Shown piece after piece: positions 1 to 5,430 of a DNA stretch of 9,282 bases (position 1 is its first letter; every line of letters begins with the position of its first letter). A model generated the notes under the pieces. The model had not been told where the DNA came from and did not search any database. It was given only the letters and a program-made list of their open reading frames with translations. A program made the position numbers and the translations under genes. The DNA is taken from positions 1 to 9,282 of the forward strand of contig CABRIF010000093.1 of the NCBI GenBank assembly GCA_902470925.1. Reading direction: 5' to 3'. The DNA comes from an uncultured Collinsella sp. Its GTDB lineage: Bacteria; Actinomycetota; Coriobacteriia; Coriobacteriales; Coriobacteriaceae.

Positions 1-32
1 CGTCGGCAGCGTCAGATGTGTATAAGAGACAG
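1..32 (+). other. Nextera transposase adapter (read 1 side), not genomic
   Basis: These bases match the Illumina Nextera read-1 adapter without its first T, ending in the 19-bp transposon mosaic end (AGATGTGTATAAGAGACAG at 14-32). This is untrimmed library sequence. Reading frames that start here, such as one from base 18, are artefacts. Confidence 0.97.
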
Positions 33-467
33 CAGGTGCACCGGCACCGGTACCGAAACGGGCTGCGGGTGCGCCCGCCAGCGGGTACGGCAGGCCACGA
101 CGAATCGTCGTGTTCGCGTCGGCACCGGCACCGAATCTGCCCGGCCAGATGCACACGAGGCACCTGCCGGGGCATAGGCCTGGTCGAGCGCGAGACAAAT
201 CGCAAGCGCAGGTCAAATCGCTGCATAATTCAGCTGTTGTGAATCGAGACGCCTACTTCGAGCGCCCTGCAGACGATGCCCCGGCTCTTCGAACGGAACC
301 GTGTGAACTACTACTGCCGTCCATAGGGGCACCTCCTTGCAATCGTATCCCTGGCACGCAGGGTGGCTGGCCTCAGAGCCGCGGGGCACATCCGCCCCCG
401 ACGAGCTCCGCAGCGCCGCTGCGCCACGCGATGCCGGCATCGTGCCGAATCGGCCAACCGCCGATGG
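33..467. other. Left-end region without a recognisable gene
   Basis: No family is recognisable on either strand. The plus strand has an open frame from the contig edge to 517, rich in Pro, Ala and Arg with no conserved block, as expected by chance at this GC content. On the minus strand this is the transcribed side of the promoter at 468-495: a roughly 140-nt GC-rich leader, then a short ORF at 253-324. The leader contains short inverted repeats, including GATGCC/GGCATC and GGGGC-N6-GCCCC, but I could not match it to a known riboswitch. The last 100 bases of the minus frame (about 33-130) use GGT, CGT and GCC codons and could be the start of an alanine/glycine-rich protein cut by the contig edge, but no start codon with a convincing ribosome binding site precedes it. 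Confidence 0.5.
253..324 (-). CDS. Tiny ORF (23 codons) with strong Shine-Dalgarno, possible leader peptide
   Basis: An ATG at 324 is preceded by AAGGAGGTG with about 7 nt between GGAGG and the start codon, a near-ideal ribosome binding site. It lies about 140 nt downstream of the minus-strand promoter at 468-495. The peptide starts MDGSSSS, is Ser/Gly/Arg-rich, and ends at a TAG after 23 residues. Beyond this TAG the same frame stays open to the contig edge, so the ORF may be a leader, a short real peptide, or a frame-interrupted gene start. The product matches no family I know. The composition is low-complexity, so the initiation signals are the only support. Confidence 0.25.
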   Translation of the reverse strand: MDGSSSSHGSVRRAGASSAGRSK

Positions 468-477
468 AGTATACTCC
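466..477. promoter_or_regulatory. Perfect 12-bp palindrome over the -10 box (candidate operator)
   Basis: GGAGTATACTCC is a perfect palindrome centred on the -10 hexamer of the promoter at 468-495. A dimeric repressor bound here would block RNA polymerase. The half-site resembles the GGAGT arms of some metal-responsive MerR-type operators, but those lie in a 19-20 bp spacer, which this promoter lacks. The regulator is unknown. Confidence 0.35.
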
Positions 478-495
478 CCCGCCCGCAAAGGTCAA
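468..495 (-). promoter_or_regulatory. Sigma-70-type promoter reading leftwards
   Basis: On the minus strand there is TTGACC (490-495), a 16-bp spacer and TATACT (468-473), the best consensus promoter in the window. Transcription would start near 461 and run towards the contig start, into the leader and short ORF at 253-324. Confidence 0.6.
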
Positions 496-529
496 CCGCT
501 TTCGCTTAAAAACATAGTGATGCCCTATG

Positions 530-880
530 CTGGAGCCGCTGCGGGTTCTGGGTTCCAGCTGTCCGCTGCGTTCCGGGTTCGGGCTCCGTCCCTCGGCATG
601 ATTCCGGGTTCGGGCTTCATCCATCGGCATGATTCCGGCTGCGGGCTTCATCCATCGGAGCATTTCGAGCTCGCGCTTTATCCGGCGTCAGGCTTCCGGG
701 TTCGCATCACATCCATCGGCATGATTCCGGGTTCAGCCCCCATCCATCGGAGCACAACGGGTGCGGCTTGCAGCCGTCGGCGGACTTCCGGGTTCGGCTT
801 GCAGCCATCGGCATGATTCCGGGTTCGGATTCCGTCCATTCGCGCATCCCGGGTTCGGGCTCCGTCCATCCAGAGCCGTT
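530..880 (+). repeat. Degenerate 30/31-bp tandem array, left arm
   Basis: About eleven head-to-tail units of 30 or 31 bp can be laid out by eye. Each begins GGGTTCGG (variants GGGTGCGG, GGGTTCAG), has CATCCATCGGCATG in the middle and ends GATTCC. Well-preserved units start near 583, 614, 708, 739 and 800. Because 31 is not a multiple of 3 and units alternate 30/31, the array cannot keep one reading frame, so the long minus-strand ORFs with repeated RTRN/NPNP-like peptides are by-products. The units are contiguous without unique spacers. The same unit occurs at about 4805-4890. Confidence 0.8.
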
Positions 881-1078
881 TTTCGCCTCCAGATGGACAT
901 TCGCCGCACCCGCGATGCGCCGACGGCCAGAAGCCGAACCCACGATGCGCCGATACCCGAAAACCGCACCCGGCGGCGCCCAAAACGGCCGAGAGCCGAA
1001 CCCGAGACGCGCGAGCGGCGGCGGGACGCGGCCGGATGGCCAGGACCCGAACCCGCAGGCGCCCCAAGCAGGCGAGCG
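879..1078 (-). repeat. Inverted right arm of the 30/31-bp array with conserved core
   Basis: After a turn at about 867-897 (TCCATC ... GATGGA around a run of five T) the same repeat unit continues in the opposite orientation, reading CCGAACCC followed by a GATGCGCCGA segment. The stretch from TTTTT (879) through about 922 is nearly identical to 4898-4941, marking it as the most conserved core of a dispersed element. Units further right become GC-richer and degrade by about 1060. Confidence 0.7.
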
Positions 1079-1090
1079 CAGAGGCTTGAG

Positions 1091-1159
1091 CCGCGCCCCC
1101 AGATCGCCAAACCACCGTAGGGTCATCGCCTGCAGCATCGACCCCGTCCCCAGATTGTC
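1091..1159 (+). repeat. REP-like end module, copy 1
   Basis: This 69-bp block matches 5292-5360 at about 65 of 69 positions. It contains GTAG, then an inverted repeat GGGTC (1120-1124)/GACCC around a CTGCAG palindrome, then the GACCCCGTCCCC motif. A GTAG tetranucleotide just 5' of an imperfect hairpin is the arrangement known for REP sequences mobilised by RAYT (IS200-like tyrosine) transposases; applying that model here is inference. It lies 77 nt downstream of the LTA synthase stop codon. A second GTCCCC motif follows at about 1164-1169. Confidence 0.75.
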
Positions 1160-1235
1160 ACACGTCCCCATGGGAAAACGAGAACCCCCGACACTGCCAC
1201 CGGCACACTCGGGTCGCACGTTGTCACGCCGCCTG

Positions 1236-3575
1236 TCAGGCACCTCCGCCGGGAGCACGGGTTGCATCCGTCTGATTGGCCGCCGACTGCTTGCGCGTGG
1301 CAAAGGTCGGCCCACCATGATCGAACAGCACGCGGTATTGCATCTGCTCAAGATCACCGCGAGCGGCACGCGCGCCCAGGGCGGCATCCGCCTCGTCGGG
1401 CAAATGCCAACCGCCGCGCTCATCCGCAAAGCCCGCGACATTGATCGCAGGCAGCTTTCCCCGCATGGACAGGCGCGCTTTCTGGTAATCGGACAGCGGA
1501 GCGCCGATTGCCTGGAGCATCAACGCACCCACGTAGCCGATGCTCGCATCCACGTGCCGACTCTCCGCCGCCATGCCCGCAACCTCGTAGTTCGCCCACA
1601 CCACATACGGGGTCTGCCACATCCGTTTGGTGTGCGCAGCGGCATCCTCCCCGGCAAAAACCGCATCGTTGTAACGATCGGTGAAAAACGGCTGATGATC
1701 GCCGTACATCACCACGACCACGGGGCGTCCCAATTCGCGCAGCGAATCCAAAAACGCTGCGAACGCCTCATCGGAGGCATCCGCGAGCGCGCAATACTCG
1801 TCTGTCCACACCTTGACCCCTGCATCGACATCCGGGCACGCCAAGTCAAGGCGACGGTTGGCGGGAATGAGCCCCGTGTCGTAGCCGGCATGATTTTGCA
1901 TGGTCACGTCGTGAATGAAAACGGGCACCTCCGATGTGCGCAGCACCTCCAGGCATGCATCGTAGGTCGCCGCGTCCGTGACCTTGCGACAAAGCTCGGG
2001 TGCCCCGGCAAAGTCCTCGATCGTATGGAACTCATCAAAGCCCATGTCGGCGAATACGTTCTCGCGATTCCAGTTCGTTCCATGGTTGGGGTGCATGGCA
2101 AGCGTATGGTAGCCGAGCTGCTTGAACTGACGCGCAAGGTTTTCCACGGGGGCCAAGTTATAGGTCATGTACGGGTAAACCCCAGCGCCGATAAACGCCA
2201 TGGTCTGACCCGTCAAAAACTCGAACTCGCTATTGCACGTGCCGGCACCAAACGCGCTCATATAGCTGACGCCATGCAGCAGCGCATCAGAGATGGCTTT
2301 GAAACGAGCGGGTCCCGCATAGCCGCTGTGCAGCCCCTCAAAAATCGAAAGATCGGCGAAGCTCTCGTTCATAATGCACACAATCGAGGGCTTGACCTGT
2401 CCGAACTGATCTTCTGCCTGCATGCGAGACGAGGCAGCGCCCAGCATGGCGTCCTGGTCCCACGCTGCGGCATAGCGCCGAATAAGCTCCTCGGCCGCAG
2501 CCCGTTGATAGCGCGCGGGTTTAACCGGCACCATTTTCTGCGCGCTCGAGATAAACGTGGGCAGAAACCCTTGCCGATAATAGCTGTCCAACGGCGACCA
2601 TGCATGCAGGCGAATGGCAAGGTCATCGTAGTAGTCGATGAATGGCTGGACCGCCAAGGCAGCCATTGCGGCCAGAGCCGTGCGACGATCGACTGTAAGC
2701 GGCAGGCGGCGGCGCTGCGACTTTGTGCCAGCAGCCGACAACGCCATCGGCTCGGCAGGGGCATCCGCCGCCGCGCCCGCCCCTGCACCGACTGTCGGCG
2801 CCACGCCCGCCGCAGAAGCGCGGTCGTCCTTGCGCCGTCGCTCCTCATGCACCAGGACGGGATGAGGCGCCACCACACCCAGCGGCGAAGAAAGCGATAG
2901 CACCACGATGCCCAGGGAGGCGCAGGCAATGCCATAGACGCAATATGGCGACAGCTCATAGGCATAACTACCCGCCACCGCTGCCGCCGTCCCAAGGGCA
3001 AACAGGTCACCCGGCTGAATGGGCATGGACTTGAAGCTCACCACAACATATTCGGCGACACCCACAGCAGCAAGCGCCATCACGCACGCCGCGGCAAGCG
3101 CCCCATGCCGCCGCGGCAAGAAATACATAAACGCCAAAAGGCAAAAGATGAGCACGAACTCGAGCAGGGCGGGAACCGGAGCCATCGCCCACACCACATG
3201 ATTGGAGGGAAGCTCGAGCGCCAGCGTTGCGCAAACTGCCGCAACGCCCACAATCGCCAAGGCGCGGCGATACGGATGGCGTGCCGGTCCGAAGCGCCGC
3301 GCCAAAGCCACGGCGCGCATCTGGGCCGTGGCCCCAGCCGTCAGCGGCGCCGCCAGCACCAGCAGCGATATCGGGTCGTCCTCCACCATACCAAACGCAA
3401 AAAGCCCGGCCACAAGCACCGCGACCACCCAAAACACAAAAATCCACAGCGCGCCCGACCAGGGCGCACACGCGCCATCGGCCTCGCGCGCACCACGGAC
3501 CGCGCCGCGAACACCTATAGCCAACTCGGCTGTCACAACAAGCGCCAACGCGACCAAAATCACCATCGACATCAT
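1236..3575 (-). CDS. LTA synthase family (alkaline phosphatase superfamily) membrane protein
   Basis: This 779-residue protein is predicted to transfer phosphoglycerol from phosphatidylglycerol onto a lipoteichoic acid-like or other envelope glycan, outside the membrane. The N-terminal half has about seven hydrophobic segments, among them 4-20, 43-62, 104-121, 129-152, 159-181 and 212-234. An Ala-rich basic loop (245-293) and a last hydrophobic stretch (298-313) follow. The sulfatase-like domain starts near 395 with the metal ligand E404 in MNES, the catalytic Thr T446 in GAGTCNSEF, W502/R504 in NWNRE (matching the LtaS substrate-binding W-x-R), H562 in MQNH, and D626/H627 in YGDHQ. All LtaS-type catalytic positions appear present. 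The ATG at 3575 is chosen because GGAAG lies 8 nt upstream. An upstream ORF ends 5 nt before the start. Downstream is the repeat module at 1091-1159. The exact polymer made is unknown. Confidence 0.93.
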   Translation of the reverse strand: MMSMVILVALALVVTAELAIGVRGAVRGAREADGACAPWSGALWIFVFWVVAVLVAGLFAFGMVEDDPISLLVLAAPLTAGATAQMRAVALARRFGPARHPYRRALAIVGVAAVCATLALELPSNHVVWAMAPVPALLEFVLIFCLLAFMYFLPRRHGALAAACVMALAAVGVAEYVVVSFKSMPIQPGDLFALGTAAAVAGSYAYELSPYCVYGIACASLGIVVLSLSSPLGVVAPHPVLVHEERRRKDDRASAAGVAPTVGAGAGAAADAPAEPMALSAAGTKSQRRRLPLTVDRRTALAAMAALAVQPFIDYYDDLAIRLHAWSPLDSYYRQGFLPTFISSAQKMVPVKPARYQRAAAEELIRRYAAAWDQDAMLGAASSRMQAEDQFGQVKPSIVCIMNESFADLSIFEGLHSGYAGPARFKAISDALLHGVSYMSAFGAGTCNSEFEFLTGQTMAFIGAGVYPYMTYNLAPVENLARQFKQLGYHTLAMHPNHGTNWNRENVFADMGFDEFHTIEDFAGAPELCRKVTDAATYDACLEVLRTSEVPVFIHDVTMQNHAGYDTGLIPANRRLDLACPDVDAGVKVWTDEYCALADASDEAFAAFLDSLRELGRPVVVVMYGDHQPFFTDRYNDAVFAGEDAAAHTKRMWQTPYVVWANYEVAGMAAESRHVDASIGYVGALMLQAIGAPLSDYQKARLSMRGKLPAINVAGFADERGGWHLPDEADAALGARAARGDLEQMQYRVLFDHGGPTFATRKQSAANQTDATRAPGGGA

Positions 3576-3580
3576 TCAAA

Positions 3581-3628
3581 TCACTTCCAACCAGCCCTGC
3601 GCACCACAGCGCAGGGAGCACGAGACAT
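3581..3628 (-). CDS. 15-codon upstream ORF abutting the LTA synthase gene
   Basis: ATG at 3628 follows AGAGG with a 7-nt gap. The ORF encodes MSRAPCAVVRRAGWK and stops with TGA at 3581-3583, 5 nt before the LTA synthase ATG. Its last codons overlap that gene's ribosome binding site (GGAAG). Ribosomes translating it would have to open the hairpin at 3595-3616, so it may couple or gate translation of the downstream gene. It could be chance; no conservation was testable. Confidence 0.3.
   Translation of the reverse strand: MSRAPCAVVRRAGWK
3595..3616 (-). promoter_or_regulatory. Perfect 8-bp hairpin in the LTA synthase leader
   Basis: CCCTGCGC and GCGCAGGG form a perfect inverted repeat around a 6-nt loop, 20 nt upstream of the LTA synthase start codon. 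There is no T-run, so it is unlikely to be a terminator. It is more likely a translation-affecting stem-loop or a protein-binding site. Confidence 0.5.
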
Positions 3629-3638
3629 ATGCAAACCT

Positions 3639-3740
3639 CTACTGCAGACCCATTCCTCGCCAAATGCCGCGACCCGCAAGCAAGCCGATGGAATGAGCCG
3701 CCACGGCGCCGAACGCCGCGACACGATGATTGGCATGCAT
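3639..3740 (-). CDS. 33-codon small ORF, possibly a decayed CXXC mini-protein gene
   Basis: ATG at 3740 has AGGAGG 9 nt upstream (3750-3755), and the ORF follows the HDC-motif gene in the same direction, so initiation is plausible. The peptide has one hydrophobic helix (about residues 7-22) followed by GRGIWRG, then a stop. After the stop the other two frames encode CICL and CSLRC. This layout (short helix, G-I-x-R-G, then a Cys pair) resembles the roughly 43-residue CD1871A family of CXXC mini-proteins, which normally ends in CLECIG. If related, this copy is broken by a stop and small deletions. That relation is a guess from memory; a real 33-residue peptide or chance ORF are alternatives. 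Confidence 0.3.
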   Translation of the reverse strand: MHANHRVAAFGAVAAHSIGLLAGRGIWRGMGLQ

Positions 3741-3824
3741 GATGAAATTCCTCCTATAAGAGGCGCGCAAGCGGCCGAAAGACCAATGAGCGCCCGCGCG
3801 CGATGTCCAACCGCGCAGGAGGCA

Positions 3825-4244
3825 TCAATCGTTCAGCTGAACTTTGAGAAAAACGAGCGCTGTCAGCCGCGCGCGGCGACAAACCGCGCCGAGCGCGGCA
3901 CATATGAACGGCAACAGCGCAACAGCAAGAGCCGCAGGGGCAGACGCCGGCGAACAGCCAGCGCGAGACAAACGCAGGCCGACGGCAATCTCGGCACAAA
4001 CGGCGCACCCTTCGCCCGCGCAGTCGTGATGGAGCTCATGGGCGAGCACCGCTGCAGAAGTCGCGCAGGTAAACGCCAGCACTACGGCCAACATGATGGA
4101 AACGAGCTTGCGCGAAGCCGCGCCACCCGCACTGACGGGGCGCTCGCCGAGCGCGGAATCCCGCCGCTTTTCGCGACGTGCGGGCAGGGCGAGAAACAGC
4201 CCGCGGTCGTTCCGACTGCCACGCCCGATTGTGCAGCATGCCAT
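3825..4244 (-). CDS. Small membrane protein with HDC-x4-C-x2-C motif (uncharacterised)
   Basis: This 139-residue protein has a basic N-terminus (1-46), a hydrophobic segment (about 46-68), then E70-L-H-H-D-C75-x4-C80-x2-C83, a second hydrophobic segment (about 102-122), and the C-terminus LVFLKVQLND. I recall small Clostridia/Coriobacteriia proteins with the same plan (helix, HDC-x-G-x-x-C-x-x-C, helix, ending LKVRLND), often mislabelled as AraC regulators although they have no DNA-binding domain. The His/Asp/Cys cluster just after a helix suggests extracytoplasmic metal binding or redox chemistry, which is inference. ATG at 4244 follows a GGGAGGGG site; a shorter start at Met51 would keep the motif. 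It has its own promoter with an inverted repeat at the start site. The function is unknown. Confidence 0.7.
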   Translation of the reverse strand: MACCTIGRGSRNDRGLFLALPARREKRRDSALGERPVSAGGAASRKLVSIMLAVVLAFTCATSAAVLAHELHHDCAGEGCAVCAEIAVGLRLSRAGCSPASAPAALAVALLPFICAALGAVCRRARLTALVFLKVQLND

Positions 4245-4313
4245 CTCACCCCTCCCCTCGCTTCAAAACGAAGCCGACCCTCGCAGGTGGCCCAACTGAC
4301 CCGTCGTAGGAAA

Positions 4314-4338
4314 GAATCCTATATTTAAGGTCGGATTC
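4314..4338. promoter_or_regulatory. Inverted repeat at the HDC-gene promoter (candidate operator)
   Basis: GAATCC (4314-4319) and GGATTC (4333-4338) form an inverted repeat with a 13-bp AT-rich centre that itself carries CCT...AGG. It overlaps the expected transcription start of the promoter at 4341-4368, a typical repressor position. The regulator cannot be named. A metal-responsive regulator would fit the metal-binding-like product, but this is inference. Confidence 0.35.
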
Positions 4339-4340
4339 AA

Positions 4341-4368
4341 ATTCTATTGCATGGGTGCGCCCCCACAA
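4341..4368 (-). promoter_or_regulatory. Promoter for the HDC-motif gene
   Basis: The minus strand has TTGTGG (4363-4368), a 16-bp spacer and TAGAAT (4341-4346). A start near 4334 would give a leader of about 90 nt before the ATG at 4244. The local AT-richness against the GC-rich surroundings supports a promoter here. Confidence 0.5.
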
Positions 4369-4407
4369 GTTAGCCATAGTTTCCCTATGCCGTTTTCACG
4401 CAACACG

Positions 4408-4465
4408 CAATTTGGGGACGGGGTCGATTCGGGATGCAAATTGGGGACGGGGTCGATTCGGGATT
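4408..4465 (-). repeat. Two tandem 29-bp REP-like units (GGGGACGGGGTC)
   Basis: Two direct copies (4408-4436 and 4437-4465) begin CAATTTGGGGACGGGGTC or CAAATTGGGGACGGGGTC, followed by GATTCGGGAT. They are the reverse complement of the motif at 4715-4732 and 5340-5430, so they bound the repeat island with inverted ends. Confidence 0.85.
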
Positions 4466-4714
4466 GTGCACGAAAGCTGGACCGTCGGAACGATCCGAAC
4501 TGGAGGTCCGCATGCACGGCCCGGATGCCGTCGAGACCTCCCTGCGCGCGATCGGCACGGGGCCGACGTGAGGAATGTGCCGGTTCCGCTCGGGCCGCAT
4601 ACCCCAGGCGCTCGGCTGGCTCATACCCGACGAGCGGCACCCTGCGCTGGGCAGTACGGTGTAGGTACAAGAAAGCATCCGCAGTCCCCAGGCGTCGCTA
4701 TCGCCTGCAGCATT
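4466..4714. other. Interior of the repeat island, no gene recognised
   Basis: These roughly 250 bases lie between inverted copies of the GGGGACGGGGTC motif. All minus-strand frames are open for long stretches but none shows a conserved protein block. I looked for the HUH and tyrosine motifs of a RAYT transposase and did not find them. It may be the cargo or stuffer of a MITE-like unit. A small hairpin GGCG/CGCC lies at 4691-4705. Confidence 0.4.
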
Positions 4715-4747
4715 GACCCCGTCCCCAAATTGCACGTCCCCAAATTG
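4683..4747 (+). repeat. REP-like module, copy 2 with extra half-motif
   Basis: The segment contains TATCGCCTGCAGCATTGACC leading into GACCCCGTCCCCAAATTG (4715-4732), matching the end of the modules at 1091-1159 and 5292-5360 but lacking their GTAGGGTC part. A partial second motif, CGTCCCCAAATTG, follows at 4735-4747. It pairs in inverted orientation with 4408-4465. Confidence 0.8.
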
Positions 4748-4785
4748 CACGGGCGACATGGGAGTGCAGACGAAAAGATGGACGC

Positions 4786-4975
4786 TCGGCACCCAAATCG
4801 GTGCATCGCGGGTTCGCGCCATGACCATCGGCGCAACGCGGGTTCGGATTTCTTCCGTTGACGCATCGCGGGTTCGGATTCCATCCATCCAGGCCCCTTT
4901 TTCGCCTCCAGATGGACATTCGCCGCACCCGCGATGCGCCGACAGCCGAAAACCGAACCCGGGATGTGTGGGTGA
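4786..4975. repeat. Second copy of the 30-bp inverted array
   Basis: Left-arm units start GGGTTCG at about 4809, 4839 and 4869, spaced 30 bp apart and ending GCATCGC. They are followed by the turn with five T at 4898-4902 and the core TCGCCTCCAGATGGACATTC shared with 883-902. Right-arm units (CCGAACCC, GATGCGCCGA) follow to about 4960. It is shorter than the first array, with three left units against about eleven. Confidence 0.75.
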
Positions 4976-5086
4976 CGGCAATTGGGCCCGGGGGCTCGTC
5001 GGTGAGGGCAAAACCCGATCCCGCAGACGCCACGGACAGACGGCTGCAACAGCTCGAACTGGGCCGCCAGACCGTCAGAGAACCAC

Positions 5087-5180
5087 CTCCCGCAGCATTG
5101 ACCTCGTATACAGCTGCCCGCAGACCCTATCGGATAGCCAAGGGTCGCCATCCCATGCAGCATTGACCCCGTCCCCAAAC
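5087..5180 (+). repeat. Degenerate REP-like modules, copies 3 and 4
   Basis: GCAGCATTGACCTCG (5092-5106) is a decayed motif followed by unrelated sequence. A better copy, ATGCAGCATTGACCCCGTCC at about 5155-5174, runs into CCAAACC and is preceded by AGCCAAGGGTCGCCAT, resembling the GCCAAACC...GGGTCATCGCC part of the full modules. Confidence 0.65.
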
Positions 5181-5216
5181 CGAAAGTCGAACCCGGGACG
5201 CGCGGGCGGCGCCGAA

Positions 5217-5234
5217 CCGGGCCCAGGGGCCCGG
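5217..5234. repeat. Perfect GC-only inverted repeat
   Basis: CCGGGCCC and GGGCCCGG are separated by AG, with a further CCGGGCCC copy downstream at about 5248-5255. It is a very stable but short stem inside the repeat island. No gene context suggests a role. Confidence 0.5.
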
Positions 5235-5291
5235 GACAGCCAGCGCCCGGGCCCGCAGGCATCCCGGACGGGCGGGCGCGACAGCCTAGCC

Positions 5292-5430
5292 CCGCGCCCC
5301 CAGGTCGCCAAACCACCGTAGGGTCATCGCCTGCAGCATCAACCCCGTCCCCAAATTGACGTGTCTGCAGTATTGACCCCGTCCCCAAATTGACGTGCGC
5401 ACAGTATTGACCCCGTCCCCAAATTGAAAT
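5292..5430 (+). repeat. REP-like end module copy 5 plus 34-bp tandem triplication
   Basis: Bases 5292-5360 match 1091-1159 at about 65 of 69 positions, including GTAGGGTC. The motif then repeats in tandem with an exact 34-bp period: units start at 5334, 5368 and 5402, each with CAG(C/T)AT, then ACCCCGTCCCCAAATTGA. The third unit ends at the TGA stop of nfo (5430-5432), so transcripts of nfo would run directly into this block. Confidence 0.85.

Noticed and set aside
33..324. Stop-codon readthrough (TAG at 253-255) joining the short ORF to the open frame beyond
   Set aside because: An open frame of about 70 codons is expected by chance at this GC content, and no recoding signal is visible.
395..440. 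tRNA-like string (TGGCGCAGCGG) in the left leader
   Set aside because: No acceptor stem, anticodon arm or T-loop can be built around it.
530..1078. CRISPR array
   Set aside because: Spacing of 30/31 bp is total unit length with no constant repeat and no unique spacer; the whole unit is degenerate and reverses orientation midway.
768..2900. 710-codon plus-strand ORF opposite the LTA synthase gene
   Set aside because: It is the antisense shadow of a clear membrane enzyme plus the repeat array in a GC-rich sequence. It has no conserved motif and an Arg/His-rich composition.
4466..4714. Remnant of a RAYT/IS200-like transposase gene
   Set aside because: No HUH, tyrosine or other family motif could be found in any frame, so only the flanking motifs support mobility.
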